From an uncultured Eubacteriales bacterium (GTDB taxonomy: Bacteria; Bacillota; Clostridia; Oscillospirales; Oscillospiraceae): a stretch of 64,000 bases of DNA. A model generated the notes under the pieces. That model had not been told where the DNA came from and did not search any database. It was given only the letters and a program-made list of their open reading frames with translations. A program made the position numbers and the translations under genes. Position 1 is the stretch's first letter; each line of letters begins with the position of its first letter. Shown one piece after another: positions 44,392 to 53,142 of this stretch. The DNA is taken from NCBI GenBank assembly GCA_900545805.1, contig URAL01000003.1:16033-80032 (forward strand), written 5' to 3'.

Positions 44392-44897
44392 ACCTTATCG
44401 GCGCAATGCTTATAATGCTTGGCTGTGCTGCAGCAGGCATCATGAAAGCGCACGGGCTCGGTGAACTGGACAAGACCTACAGCTCGCTAATTTCCGCACT
44501 TATGCTCATGAAAAGTGAAATATCCTCGCGTGCATCCGCTCTCGATGATGTTATGAATGTCGCCCGGAGCTCGGCGGCAGGCGATACAGCACGGTTTATC
44601 GGAACGGTGATTGAAAATTTTTCAATACTTGGCGAGAAATCATTCTGCACCATATGGTCAAGCGCGGCGGAAAGCTGCCTGCAAAGCATATCTCAACGCT
44701 CACTGTCAGCCGTCAAGGTCCTCGGCGGCAGTCTCGGAAAATATGAAAGCGCCATGCAGTGCGCGGCTATAGGCCGCTGTATAGACGAGCTGTCGGCAGA
44801 GCAGAAAAGCTTAAGGGAAACGCTCGGCACAAACAAAAGAATGTACATCGGCATAGGCGGAGCCGCAGGGCTTATCATTGCCATCGTGCTGATCTGA
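44388..44897 (+). CDS. spoIIIAB: Stage III sporulation protein AB
   Basis: A 169-residue membrane protein with one N-terminal hydrophobic segment (NLIGAMLIMLGCAAAGIM) and a C-terminal one (GIGGAAGLIIAIVLI), between them a helical GspF-like domain. The ATG at 44388 overlaps the spoIIIAA stop (ATGA); an earlier ATG at 44373 is less likely. Confidence 0.93.
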   Translation: MNLIGAMLIMLGCAAAGIMKAHGLGELDKTYSSLISALMLMKSEISSRASALDDVMNVARSSAAGDTARFIGTVIENFSILGEKSFCTIWSSAAESCLQSISQRSLSAVKVLGGSLGKYESAMQCAAIGRCIDELSAEQKSLRETLGTNKRMYIGIGGAAGLIIAIVLI

Positions 44898-44906
44898 GGA
44901 GGAACA

Positions 44907-45101
44907 ATGGAAGTTGAGCTCATATTCAAAATAGCGGCAGTCGGAATACTTGTAGCGGTGCTTAATATACTGCTGTCACGCTCCGGAAGGGACGAGCAGG
45001 CACTTATGACAACGATTGCGGCACTGGTAGTCGTGCTTATAGTCGTAGTGCAGAAGATCAGTGAGCTTTTCGTGCTCATAAAAGACTTGTTTCAGCTCTG
45101 A
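44907..45101 (+). CDS. spoIIIAC: Stage III sporulation protein AC
   Basis: A 64-residue protein with two membrane helices (IFKIAAVGILVAVLNILL and IAALVVVLIVVVQKI), the typical size. AGGAGG precedes it. Its last base overlaps the start of spoIIIAD. Confidence 0.95.
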   Translation: MEVELIFKIAAVGILVAVLNILLSRSGRDEQALMTTIAALVVVLIVVVQKISELFVLIKDLFQL

Positions 45102-45487
45102 TGGATATTGTGATAAAGGCCGCGGCTATAGCCGTTGTCTCCGCATTGTGTATTCTGCTTATAAAAAAGAGCAATCAGGAGATCGGGCTTGCCGCCGCGC
45201 TCGCTGCCGCTGCAGTTATCTGCTTTGCAGCAGTGAGGTTGTTTGAGAGCATACTTGAGCTCGTGCGATACACCATATTGCAGACCGGTCTCAGCTCCGC
45301 ACTTTTTCTTCCGATAATTAAATGCGTCGGCATAGCTGTTGTCGTCAAGGTAACCTCAGGTCTGTGTAAGGATGCCGGGCAAAGCGGAATAGCTTCCGCT
45401 TTGGAAATGCTCGGCTCCGCTGCCGCGCTGTTCACGGCACTTCCCCTAATTTACTCACTTTTAGAGACGATCGGCGGACTGATATGA
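45101..45487 (+). CDS. spoIIIAD: Stage III sporulation protein AD
   Basis: A 128-residue protein with four hydrophobic segments, including AAAIAVVSALCILLIKKSNQ and FLPIIKCVGIAVVVKVTSGL, and the family stretch CKDAGQSGIASALEMLG. It forms the membrane part of the SpoIIIA channel with AC and AE. It overlaps spoIIIAE by four bases. Confidence 0.95.
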   Translation: MDIVIKAAAIAVVSALCILLIKKSNQEIGLAAALAAAAVICFAAVRLFESILELVRYTILQTGLSSALFLPIIKCVGIAVVVKVTSGLCKDAGQSGIASALEMLGSAAALFTALPLIYSLLETIGGLI

Positions 45488-46539
45488 AAAAGCTTTTATT
45501 CATCCTTATATTTTCGGCTTTACTTATAACGCCGTGCTGCGCAGCGCCTTATGACGATGCACAGCTGCACGATTCACTGCCGGACTATGCCGACGAGCTG
45601 GTCGGAGAGACAGAGCAATCTCCGCAGGACGGACTTTCAAGACTCGGCGATGCGTTCACCAAGGCCGTTTCAGGCGGCCTCGGCGGCGTTATAAAGCGAG
45701 CTGTGAGCATAATAGCCGTAGCCATGATATGCGCGGTGCTCGCAGTGTTCTGCGACGATGCTCCCGAATACGTAACGCTCGGCGGATGCGCCGCAATAGC
45801 GATAATAAGCGTTTCTGACGTCAATTCGTTCATATCGTCGGGCGCGGACGTAATAACGACGCTGTCGGGATTTTCAAAAACGCTGCTGCCCGCAATGTGC
45901 GCGGCCTCCGCCGCCTGTGGAACGCTGTCGTCGGCAACGGTCAAGTATGCGGCGTCGGTTTTATTTATGGACTCGTTCGTAACCGTCGCTCAGAGCGTCA
46001 TACTGCCGCTTATCTACGCGTATCTTGCCGTCGGCATAGCGGCGGCGGCCTTCGGTAATAAAAGCCTATGCGATATATCCTCGCTTTTAAAGCGCTTGAG
46101 CACACTTTTGATGATAGCGGTATCGCTTGGCTTTACAGCATATATAAGCATAAGCTCGATCATAGCCTCCGGCGGCGACGCGGTTGCGTCGAAATTTGCA
46201 AAGACCGCAATTTCCACGGCGCTGCCTGTAGTCGGAGGCATAATTTCAGACGCAGCATCCACAGTTGTCGCCGGAGCGGAGTCAATGCGCAATACCGTCG
46301 GCATATTCGGTATGTTAGCGCTGCTTGCGGTGTGCGTTTCACCGTTTGCGGTCATGGCGGTAAATTATCTCGGCTATAAACTCACGGCTGCCGCCGTGAG
46401 AGCCTTCGGATGTAAAAAGCTTGCATCGCTGACTGACTGTATCGGCTCTGCCATTGGCATGATCCTCGGTCTTGCAGGCTGCTGTGCGATAATCCTTTTT
46501 GTATCCATGGCTGCATCAATAAAGGCGGTGGGAGGATAA
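45484..46539 (+). CDS. spoIIIAE: Stage III sporulation protein AE
   Basis: A 351-residue protein with a cleavable signal peptide (LLFILIFSALLITPCCA) and six to eight membrane segments; it is the largest membrane protein of the SpoIIIA complex. Conserved parts include LSGFSKTLLPAMCAASAACG and IGMILGLAGCCAIILFVSM. It abuts spoIIIAF with a one-base overlap. Confidence 0.95.
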   Translation: MKKLLFILIFSALLITPCCAAPYDDAQLHDSLPDYADELVGETEQSPQDGLSRLGDAFTKAVSGGLGGVIKRAVSIIAVAMICAVLAVFCDDAPEYVTLGGCAAIAIISVSDVNSFISSGADVITTLSGFSKTLLPAMCAASAACGTLSSATVKYAASVLFMDSFVTVAQSVILPLIYAYLAVGIAAAAFGNKSLCDISSLLKRLSTLLMIAVSLGFTAYISISSIIASGGDAVASKFAKTAISTALPVVGGIISDAASTVVAGAESMRNTVGIFGMLALLAVCVSPFAVMAVNYLGYKLTAAAVRAFGCKKLASLTDCIGSAIGMILGLAGCCAIILFVSMAASIKAVGG

Positions 46540-47036
46540 TGTCAGAGCTTTTCAATCAATGGCTGCACGCGGTCATATATACGGGCATCGTATGCTCAAC
46601 AGCCTTGCTTCTTACACCCGATGGCAGGGTAAAAAAAGCGCTGGCTATCATCTGCGCCGTGGCCATGTGCGCATCTATCGCCTCTCCGCTTTCTGAGCTT
46701 GACTTTGATGCATATTCCAGGGCAATGGCGAATTATAAGCTAGATGCCGAGCGGTATACACGGCAGGGTGAGGACTACAGCAAAAATTTAAACCGCACTA
46801 TCATAGAAGACGAATGTCGGGCATATATATTGGACAAAGCCGATGAGATCGGCGCCGTGCTGTCCGAGGTCACCGTGACGGCTATCTGGAGCAGCGACGG
46901 CTACTGGTATCCGCATGAGGCAAAAATCGTTTGCTCGGCTACGGATGAACAGAGAAGCAGGCTGTCCGACTATATCCAAACGCAGCTGGGAATAAGTATC
47001 GGCAATCAGAATTGGAGCGATGCAGCAAATGAGTGA
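46539..47036 (+). CDS. spoIIIAF: Stage III sporulation protein AF
   Basis: A 165-residue protein with two N-terminal membrane helices (YTGIVCSTALLLTPDG and ALAIICAVAMCASIASPL) followed by an outer ring-building domain. The size is normal. The next gene starts inside its last codons. Confidence 0.92.
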   Translation: MSELFNQWLHAVIYTGIVCSTALLLTPDGRVKKALAIICAVAMCASIASPLSELDFDAYSRAMANYKLDAERYTRQGEDYSKNLNRTIIEDECRAYILDKADEIGAVLSEVTVTAIWSSDGYWYPHEAKIVCSATDEQRSRLSDYIQTQLGISIGNQNWSDAANE

Positions 47037-47355
47037 TAAACTGAAAAACCGGTTTAATAAATTCAAATATCCCATGCTGGCGCTCGTGCTCGGATTGATA
47101 ATAATGCTTCTCCCCATAAGCGGCACAAAATCAGCAAATGCCGCCGCTCAGAGCGATGAGCAGCGCCTCGCGTCGGTACTTCAAAAATGCGATGGCGTAG
47201 GTGACGTAACGGTACTTCTGTCCGACACGGGAGCCGTCATCGTATGTACCGGAGCGGACAACGCCACCGTAAAATTTTCTATAGTAAAGGCCGTTGAAGC
47301 CTTCACAGGCTTTTCCGCAGACAGCATTCAGGTAATTAAACTGCGCCGAATATAG
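47029..47355 (+). CDS. spoIIIAG: Stage III sporulation protein AG, short form
   Basis: A 108-residue protein with one membrane segment (PMLALVLGLIIMLLPISG) and a short ring-building part (RLASVLQKCDGVGDVTVLLSD). Bacillus SpoIIIAG is about twice this length; the region between and after these parts is missing. The reading frame is intact and the neighbours are whole, so this looks like a short variant. The ATG at 47029 is favoured over 47020 by spacing to GGAG at 47014-47017. Confidence 0.85.
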   Translation: MSDKLKNRFNKFKYPMLALVLGLIIMLLPISGTKSANAAAQSDEQRLASVLQKCDGVGDVTVLLSDTGAVIVCTGADNATVKFSIVKAVEAFTGFSADSIQVIKLRRI

Positions 47356-47364
47356 GAGGTTAAA

Positions 47365-47904
47365 ATGAAGCATATTAAAAGAAATGTGACTATTGCTGCG
47401 GTACTGCTGCTCGTATGCGCAGCGGTGTATCTCAACTGGTCGTACAATAACAAATGGGGGACTGCAGATCCGGCTATGGTAAAAGCCGAAGACGCTGCGA
47501 TGAAAGCCGCAAACGAAGCCTACGAAGCGGCGAACACAAACAGCTCGAGCGGATATTTCGCAGAGGCCCGCCTCAACCGTCAGATATCACGCGATGAGGC
47601 TATGAAGCTGCTTGAGGATGCTGTCAAATCCGACACTGCATCGCAGGAGACTATAGATTCAGCAATGACTTCCATATCCGCAATGGCAAACTGCTCCATG
47701 AAGGAATCCCAGCTTGAAAACAAGCTGCTGGCAAAGGACTTTTCCGACTGCGTCGTTTATATGAGCGAGGACTCGATAACCGTTGCCGTTCCGGCTCCGC
47801 ATGACGGTCTCAGCGAGGCTGCAGTTGCGAGAATAACCGAAACCGTTACCTCCGAGACCTCATATACGGCGGCTCAGCTCAACGTAATCGAAGTGCCATC
47901 GTAA
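47365..47904 (+). CDS. spoIIIAH: Stage III sporulation protein AH
   Basis: A 179-residue protein with an N-terminal membrane anchor (ITIAAVLLLV-like segment at residues 10-25) and an outer domain (AEARLNRQISRDEAMKLLED ... ETIDSAMTSISAMANCSMKE) homologous to the ring-forming YscJ/FliF-like fold. In Bacillus it binds SpoIIQ across the forespore gap. AGGAGG precedes the ATG; a terminator follows. Confidence 0.94.
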   Translation: MKHIKRNVTIAAVLLLVCAAVYLNWSYNNKWGTADPAMVKAEDAAMKAANEAYEAANTNSSSGYFAEARLNRQISRDEAMKLLEDAVKSDTASQETIDSAMTSISAMANCSMKESQLENKLLAKDFSDCVVYMSEDSITVAVPAPHDGLSEAAVARITETVTSETSYTAAQLNVIEVPS

Positions 47905-47931
47905 AAAAGACGGGAAAAACCCGTCTTTTTT
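47903..47931 (+). terminator. Terminator of the spoIIIA operon
   Basis: AAGACGGG, loop AAAAA, CCCGTCTT with flanking A and T runs. Symmetric, so it can work on both strands. Confidence 0.93.
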
Positions 47932-47977
47932 CTTTATTTTTGCCTTATGTTGTGGTAAAATACTATGACAGAATTTT

Positions 47978-47992
47978 TGCACCGTCGGTGCA
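47978..47992 (+). promoter_or_regulatory. Small leader hairpin before asp23
   Basis: TGCACC/GGTGCA around GTC, 20 bases before the asp23-like start. Upstream, TTGCCT (47940-47945) and TACTAT (47961-47966) are 15 bases apart, a weak promoter candidate. Confidence 0.35.
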
Positions 47993-48011
47993 GACACAAT
48001 GGAGGCACATC

Positions 48012-48374
48012 ATGAGTGAAAATTATATTAGCTGCAAAGCCGAAAACGGCAGCATAAATATATCCGAGGAAGTCATATCCGCAATGGTGCGCACGGCTGT
48101 GACAGAAGTTGAGGGCGTTGCCGCCATATCCAACACGACGACCGGCGAGATCGCAGAGCTTATCGGTATAAAGACCATGTCCAAGGGCGTTACGGTTCAG
48201 ATAATAGAAGATACCGTCAAGGTCGATGTTATCATCCTCGTCCGCTACGGCTGCAATATCGTAAATGTTGCACGTGACGTTCAGAGCTCTGTCGGCGAAG
48301 TTGTTCATGCCGTCACCGGCATTGAAAAGGCGGAGATAAATGTTCACGTCTCGGGCGTTGCATTTGAAAAGTAG
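48012..48374 (+). CDS. Asp23/Gls24 family envelope stress protein
   Basis: A 120-residue protein with the Asp23 core: GSINISEEVISAMVRTAVTEV, then EGVAAIS, KGVTVQIIEDTVKVDVIILV and a C-terminal VHVSGVAF. It corresponds to yqhY of Bacillus, which also precedes nusB. The precise role is unclear; yqhY has been linked to lipid synthesis. GGAGG (48001-48005) fixes the ATG at 48012. Confidence 0.93.
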   Translation: MSENYISCKAENGSINISEEVISAMVRTAVTEVEGVAAISNTTTGEIAELIGIKTMSKGVTVQIIEDTVKVDVIILVRYGCNIVNVARDVQSSVGEVVHAVTGIEKAEINVHVSGVAFEK

Positions 48375-48392
48375 GATACGAGGTATTTTTGA

Positions 48393-48887
48393 ATGAAGAG
48401 AACTACCGCCAGAGAAATAGCGGTGCAGCTCAGCTTTTACGCCTGCTCCTGCGAAAAGCCCGTTGATGAGCTGCTTGATGAGTTTTTCGGCAGAGAGTAT
48501 TACGATACTCTTGCGCAGGAAAATGAGCTGTTTGCCGAGTACCCCGAAAAAAAGCAGCGCGAGTATATCTCACGTCTTGTCAAAACGGTCTGTGACTATC
48601 GCATCCAGATAGATAAGCTTATCGAAAAGTATGCTCAGGGCTGGAAGCCGGAGAGAATGTCCAAGACGGCAATGGCCATACTGCGCTGCGCAGTGAGTGA
48701 GATCATGTATATGGACGATATCCCGTCTGGCACTGCGATAAACGAGGCCATAGAGCTTGCAAAGGGCTATGACGAGCCGGAAACTGTTTCGTTTATAAAC
48801 GGTATTCTCGGCGGCATAATGCGCGGAGAACTTGCCGGTGAAGGCATCTCCGAAGGGGAGATAGAGACTGTTACGGAGACGGTGTGA
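48393..48887 (+). CDS. nusB: Transcription antitermination factor NusB
   Basis: A 164-residue all-helical protein that binds boxA RNA with NusE. Family segments: TTAREIAVQLSFYA, WKPERMSKTAMAILRCAVSE and PSGTAINEAIELAKGYDEPE. Its length is slightly above average because of an insert (residues about 35-50) and an acidic tail. It overlaps xseA by one base. Confidence 0.94.
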   Translation: MKRTTAREIAVQLSFYACSCEKPVDELLDEFFGREYYDTLAQENELFAEYPEKKQREYISRLVKTVCDYRIQIDKLIEKYAQGWKPERMSKTAMAILRCAVSEIMYMDDIPSGTAINEAIELAKGYDEPETVSFINGILGGIMRGELAGEGISEGEIETVTETV

Positions 48888-50101
48888 TGAATCAGGAATG
48901 TCTTACCGTATCCGAGCTTAACCAAATAATCAAAAGGCTTATAGACGGCGAGCCCGTCCTTAGCAAGGTCTGCGTGCGCGGCGAATTGTCAAACTACAAG
49001 ATATATCCGTCCGGACACCATTACTTTACGCTCAAGGATGCCGAAAGCAGTCTTCGCTGCGTTATGTTTAAAAGCAGTGCGTCCAAGCTGCGCTTTCGCC
49101 CCGAAAGCGGAATGGGTGTCACTGCTTTTGGGCGTATATCTGTATTCCCCCGCGATGGAGCTTATCAGCTCTACTGCACAGACCTCATCCCCGAGGGAAC
49201 AGGAGATCTTCAGATAGCTTATGAGCAGCTCAAGGCAAAGCTTGCCGCCGAGGGGCTGTTTGATACGGTTCATAAAAAGCCGCTGCCGCCGTTTCCCGAG
49301 AGGATAGCTATCATAACCTCTTCGGCAGGTGCTGCGGTCCACGATATGATCCGCATACTTGGCACGCGCTGGAGCATGACGAAGGTCATCCTGCTGCCGG
49401 TTCGAGTCCAGGGCGTTGAAGCTCCGCCGGAGATAGTCGGTGCCATACGCTATGCAAACCGCCATAAGGTCGCAGACCTCATAATAACGGGTCGTGGCGG
49501 AGGCTCGATAGAAGACCTTTGGGCATTTAATGACGAGCGCGTCGCAAGAGCGATATATGAATCCGAGCTTCCGGTCATCTCCGCTGTAGGGCATGAGCCG
49601 GATGTTACCATAGCCGACTATGTCGCCGATGTCAGAGCGTCTACCCCGTCTAACGCTGCTGAGATAGCCGTTCCCGACGAGAATGAAATGCGCGAGTATC
49701 TTATGAGCATGAGCATTCGTCAAACGCAGGCAATGAAAAAAAGTCTCAACCGTATGAATACCCGGCTTGACGATATTAAAAGCCGCCGTGTTCTGCAGAA
49801 CCCCATGGCCTATGTTGACGCAAAACGAACGGAGCTTGACTATGTGAGCGGAAAGCTCATAGCTGCCGCGGAAAAGACAAATGCGGCAAACCGGCATAGG
49901 TTTGTTGCGCTCGCCTCGGCGCTTGACGCTATGAGTCCTCTGAAGGTGCTCGGCAGGGGATACGCGATAGCGTCAAAGGAAAACGGCGAGATTGTAAAAA
50001 GCGTCAGCGATGCAAATACCGGAGATAAGCTGTGCCTGAGCGTCTCTGACGGCCTTATAAAATGCACTGTAGATGAAAGCGAGGCAAAGAGCAATGGCTA
50101 A
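48887..50101 (+). CDS. xseA: Exodeoxyribonuclease VII large subunit
   Basis: A 404-residue nuclease subunit: an N-terminal OB fold (LSKVCVRGELSNYKIYPSGH) and the catalytic domain with RIAIITSSAGAAVHDM, ITGRGGGSIEDLWAFNDE and AVGHEPDVTIADYVAD. Start ATG 48887 is in TGATG with the nusB stop. folD, which separates nusB and xseA in Bacillus, is absent. Confidence 0.96.
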   Translation: MNQECLTVSELNQIIKRLIDGEPVLSKVCVRGELSNYKIYPSGHHYFTLKDAESSLRCVMFKSSASKLRFRPESGMGVTAFGRISVFPRDGAYQLYCTDLIPEGTGDLQIAYEQLKAKLAAEGLFDTVHKKPLPPFPERIAIITSSAGAAVHDMIRILGTRWSMTKVILLPVRVQGVEAPPEIVGAIRYANRHKVADLIITGRGGGSIEDLWAFNDERVARAIYESELPVISAVGHEPDVTIADYVADVRASTPSNAAEIAVPDENEMREYLMSMSIRQTQAMKKSLNRMNTRLDDIKSRRVLQNPMAYVDAKRTELDYVSGKLIAAAEKTNAANRHRFVALASALDAMSPLKVLGRGYAIASKENGEIVKSVSDANTGDKLCLSVSDGLIKCTVDESEAKSNG

Positions 50102-50321
50102 GGAAAAAATAAGCTTTGAGGAATCTTTAAAACGGCTTGACGAGATAGTAAAACAGCTTGAGCGCGGTGATGCTCCGCTGAGTGAATCACTCAAGCTTTT
50201 CGAAGAGGGCACCGCTCTCATATCCAATTGTGACCTTCTGCTCAGCGAGGCCGAGCAAAAGGTCGTAAAGCTCAGAAAAGGTCAGAACGGTGAGCCGGAG
50301 GAGCTGCCGTTCGGTGAATGA
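50094..50321 (+). CDS. xseB: Exodeoxyribonuclease VII small subunit
   Basis: A 75-residue helical protein: SFEESLKRLDEIVKQLERGD, LKLFEEGTALI and LSEAEQKVVKL. Several XseB subunits bind one XseA. The ATG at 50094 overlaps the xseA end; GAGG lies upstream. A second in-frame ATG at 50073 is inside xseA. Confidence 0.94.
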   Translation: MAKEKISFEESLKRLDEIVKQLERGDAPLSESLKLFEEGTALISNCDLLLSEAEQKVVKLRKGQNGEPEELPFGE

Positions 50322-50322
50322 T

Positions 50323-51189
50323 ATGACTGCAAACGAATATAAAAAATATGTGGACGCAAAGCTTTCAGAGTATTTCAAGCCATCGGGTCTGAGCTACGAC
50401 GGACTTCTTGAATCCATGCATTACAGTCTGACGGCCGGAGGTAAGCGTATTCGCCCCATGCTTGTTCTGGAGTTCTGCCGTATCTCCGGCGGCAATATTG
50501 AAAAGACTCTGCCCGTTGCCTGCGCCATAGAAATGCTGCACACATACAGCCTTATCCACGATGATCTTCCTTGCATGGATAATGACGCCCTGCGCCGAGG
50601 TAAGCCCACAAATCACGTTGTCTACGGTGAATGCACCGCAACCTTGGCCGGAGATGCTCTTCAGGCCGAGGCCTTCGGGACGATAGCGCGCAGCCAGCTT
50701 CCCGCGGAGGCAAGAGTGACTTGCGTCGAAATACTCGCTGATGCCGTCGGCAGTGACGGAATGTGTGCAGGTCAGTATCTTGATATGGTGGGCGAGCATA
50801 AGCTCCTTTCCGAAGATGAGCTTAATGATATCAATTCGCGCAAGACAGGCTCACTGCTCACAGCGGCCTGCCGCATGGGTGTTGCCGCAGCCGGAGGGAA
50901 TAAGGCGATGCTTGAAGCAGCCGCACAGTACGGCGCCTGCGTCGGCGCGGCATTCCAGATTCGGGACGATATTCTGGACGTTATAAGCACCAGCGAGGAG
51001 CTCGGAAAGCCCATCGGCTCGGACGCTCAGGAGCATAAGAACACTTATATGACACTGCTCGGCGAGTATAAGTGCATGCAAATGATCGAAAAGCTCACTG
51101 ATCAGGCTAAGAATGCAATAGCAGGCACGTTTAAGGATACGAAATTCCTCTGCGAGCTTGCTGATTCTATGGTAACGCGCAAGAATTGA
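50323..51189 (+). CDS. ispA: Polyprenyl (farnesyl) diphosphate synthase
   Basis: A 288-residue prenyl transferase. The first aspartate-rich motif is HDDLPCMDNDALRRGKPTNH and the second is IRDDILDVIST. Conserved TAGGKRIRP binds the diphosphate. It elongates DMAPP/IPP, most likely to farnesyl diphosphate. It follows xseB and precedes dxs; a terminator lies between the two. Confidence 0.94.
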   Translation: MTANEYKKYVDAKLSEYFKPSGLSYDGLLESMHYSLTAGGKRIRPMLVLEFCRISGGNIEKTLPVACAIEMLHTYSLIHDDLPCMDNDALRRGKPTNHVVYGECTATLAGDALQAEAFGTIARSQLPAEARVTCVEILADAVGSDGMCAGQYLDMVGEHKLLSEDELNDINSRKTGSLLTAACRMGVAAAGGNKAMLEAAAQYGACVGAAFQIRDDILDVISTSEELGKPIGSDAQEHKNTYMTLLGEYKCMQMIEKLTDQAKNAIAGTFKDTKFLCELADSMVTRKN

Positions 51190-51204
51190 AGTGAATTAAT
51201 TGTA

Positions 51205-51244
51205 AAACCGCGGCGAATGTCTATTGTAATATTCGCCGCGGTTT
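51205..51244 (+). terminator. Terminator after ispA
   Basis: A 14-base stem AAACCGCGGCGAAT/ATTCGCCGCGGTTT with a 12-base loop, then GTTATTAT. A TATAAT at 51254-51259 follows and may serve dxs, but no good -35 is seen. Confidence 0.75.
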
Positions 51245-51300
51245 GTTATTATATATAATAGCATATTTTGCGAATATTTAATTAATTCTGAGGTATTGTT

Positions 51301-53142
51301 TTGAATATTTTGAATAAAGTCAATTCCTCTAACGACATAAAGCGCCTAAGCAAGAGCGAGCTCCCTCAGCTTTGCAGCGAGCTGCGCGAGTTTATCATCA
51401 ATAATGTTTCAAAAACAGGCGGACATCTTGCCTCCAATTTGGGAACGGTCGAGCTAACGGTCGCGCTGCACAGGGTATATGACAGCGCTGTTGACAGGAT
51501 AGTGTTCGATGTGGGACACCAAAGCTATGCGCACAAGATAATTACGGGACGGCGCGACGCTTTCGGAACTTTGCGCTGCTATGGCGGCCTTTCCGGTTTC
51601 CCAAAACCTTATGAGTCCTATGATGATGCCTTCATCGCGGGGCATGCCTCAAACTCCGTTTCCGTCGCGCTCGGAATGGCAAGGGCACGCACCATAAAAG
51701 GCGAGAGCTACAGCGTATGCGCTGTTATCGGTGACGGTGCGCTCACGGGCGGTCTGGCATATGAGGGCCTTGCCAATGTCGGCGGCAGCAGCGAGCCGAT
51801 GGTCATTATACTCAATGACAACGGCATGAGCATAAACGGCAACGTCGGCGGCATGGCAAAGCTACTGTCAAAAGAGCGTGTGAAGCCGGGCTATATTAAT
51901 TTCAAGCGCTGGTACAGGCAGGCTGTCAGCGGCATGGATGGTCTGTATAACACAAGCCATAAATTGAAGGAGGCGCTTAAAAAGTCCATTTTGCCGTCAA
52001 ACATGTTTGACTCCATGGGGATATATTATCTCGGCCCTGTTGACGGACACGATGTTGATCAGCTGGAAACAGTCATCCGCTGGGCAAAGGAAATGAACAC
52101 ACCTGTGCTCGTACATGTTATAAGCAAGAAGGGAAAGGGCTGCAAATACGCCGAGGAGCATCCGGAGAAATATCACGGCGTGGGCAAATTTGACCCTGTC
52201 ACCGGTGATATGCCTGAGGCAGCGCCCTGCTTTTCATCTGTTTTCGGAAAAAAGCTTACGCAGCTTGCCGAAATAAATCACGATATCGTTGCAATAACCG
52301 CCGCCATGTGCGCCGGAACGGGGCTTACCGAGTTTGCGGAGCGCTTCCCGAAACGTTTTTTTGATGTCGGCATAGCGGAAGAGCATGCAGTCGCAATGGC
52401 TGCCGGCATGGCAAAGCAGTCGCTCACGCCTGTTGTCGCAATATACTCGAGCTTTCTCCAGCGGGCGTATGATATGCTCATACATGATGTTTCGCTTCAG
52501 GATCTGCACGTTGTATTCTGCGTTGACAGAGCCGGACTCGTCGGCAATGACGGTGAGACTCACCACGGCGCGTTTGATATTAGCTATCTGCGCTCCGTGC
52601 CGAATATGCAGGTGCTGTGTCCCGCGAGCTTTGCCGAGCTTGAGGTCATGCTCAACGAGGCGATAAATCACATGTCCGGCCCTGTGGCCGTTCGATATCC
52701 CCGCGGCGGAGAGGGAAAATATACAGATTGTATGACAGACGGCTGCATTAAGCTCCGCGACGGAAACGATATTACGATCGCTTCTTACGGAACCGATATC
52801 AATATTGCGCTCGATACTGCTGATATCCTTGCAGACAGAGGCATTTACGCCGATGTGTTCAAGCTTGCGCGGCTTGATAAGCGCTATTACGGAGATATAA
52901 TTACATCCATGGGGAAAACAGGCCGCTTTCTGATGAGCGAGCAGGTATGCCAGACAGGATGTATAGCAGATGAGATTCTTGCTTGCGCCGAACGTGACGG
53001 GGTGAGGATAAACGCCGCGTATACGCCGAATCTCGGCAGCGGCATCGTTGTGCAGGGAACAGTGCCCGAGCTTATAGCCCACTGCGGCCTTGATGCTGAA
53101 AGTCTTGCCGATAAAGCCGAAAAGCTGGTCAGGGGTGAATGA
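51301..53142 (+). CDS. dxs: 1-deoxy-D-xylulose-5-phosphate synthase
   Basis: A 613-residue thiamine diphosphate enzyme, first step of the MEP pathway. Motifs: GGHLASNLGTVELTVALH, the TPP motif GDGALTGGLAYEGL, FDVGIAEEHAVAMAAG and AVRYPRGG. It starts with TTG at 51301, GAGGT upstream. It overlaps tlyA by four bases. Confidence 0.96.
   Translation: MNILNKVNSSNDIKRLSKSELPQLCSELREFIINNVSKTGGHLASNLGTVELTVALHRVYDSAVDRIVFDVGHQSYAHKIITGRRDAFGTLRCYGGLSGFPKPYESYDDAFIAGHASNSVSVALGMARARTIKGESYSVCAVIGDGALTGGLAYEGLANVGGSSEPMVIILNDNGMSINGNVGGMAKLLSKERVKPGYINFKRWYRQAVSGMDGLYNTSHKLKEALKKSILPSNMFDSMGIYYLGPVDGHDVDQLETVIRWAKEMNTPVLVHVISKKGKGCKYAEEHPEKYHGVGKFDPVTGDMPEAAPCFSSVFGKKLTQLAEINHDIVAITAAMCAGTGLTEFAERFPKRFFDVGIAEEHAVAMAAGMAKQSLTPVVAIYSSFLQRAYDMLIHDVSLQDLHVVFCVDRAGLVGNDGETHHGAFDISYLRSVPNMQVLCPASFAELEVMLNEAINHMSGPVAVRYPRGGEGKYTDCMTDGCIKLRDGNDITIASYGTDINIALDTADILADRGIYADVFKLARLDKRYYGDIITSMGKTGRFLMSEQVCQTGCIADEILACAERDGVRINAAYTPNLGSGIVVQGTVPELIAHCGLDAESLADKAEKLVRGE

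Noticed and set aside
45484..46539. Alternating GCG/GCC-rich stretch in spoIIIAE as a possible repeat
   Set aside because: It reflects an alanine-rich membrane protein, not a DNA repeat.
48989..49897. A 302-codon minus-strand frame across xseA
   Set aside because: Antisense of a certain gene; no ribosome site and no similarity.
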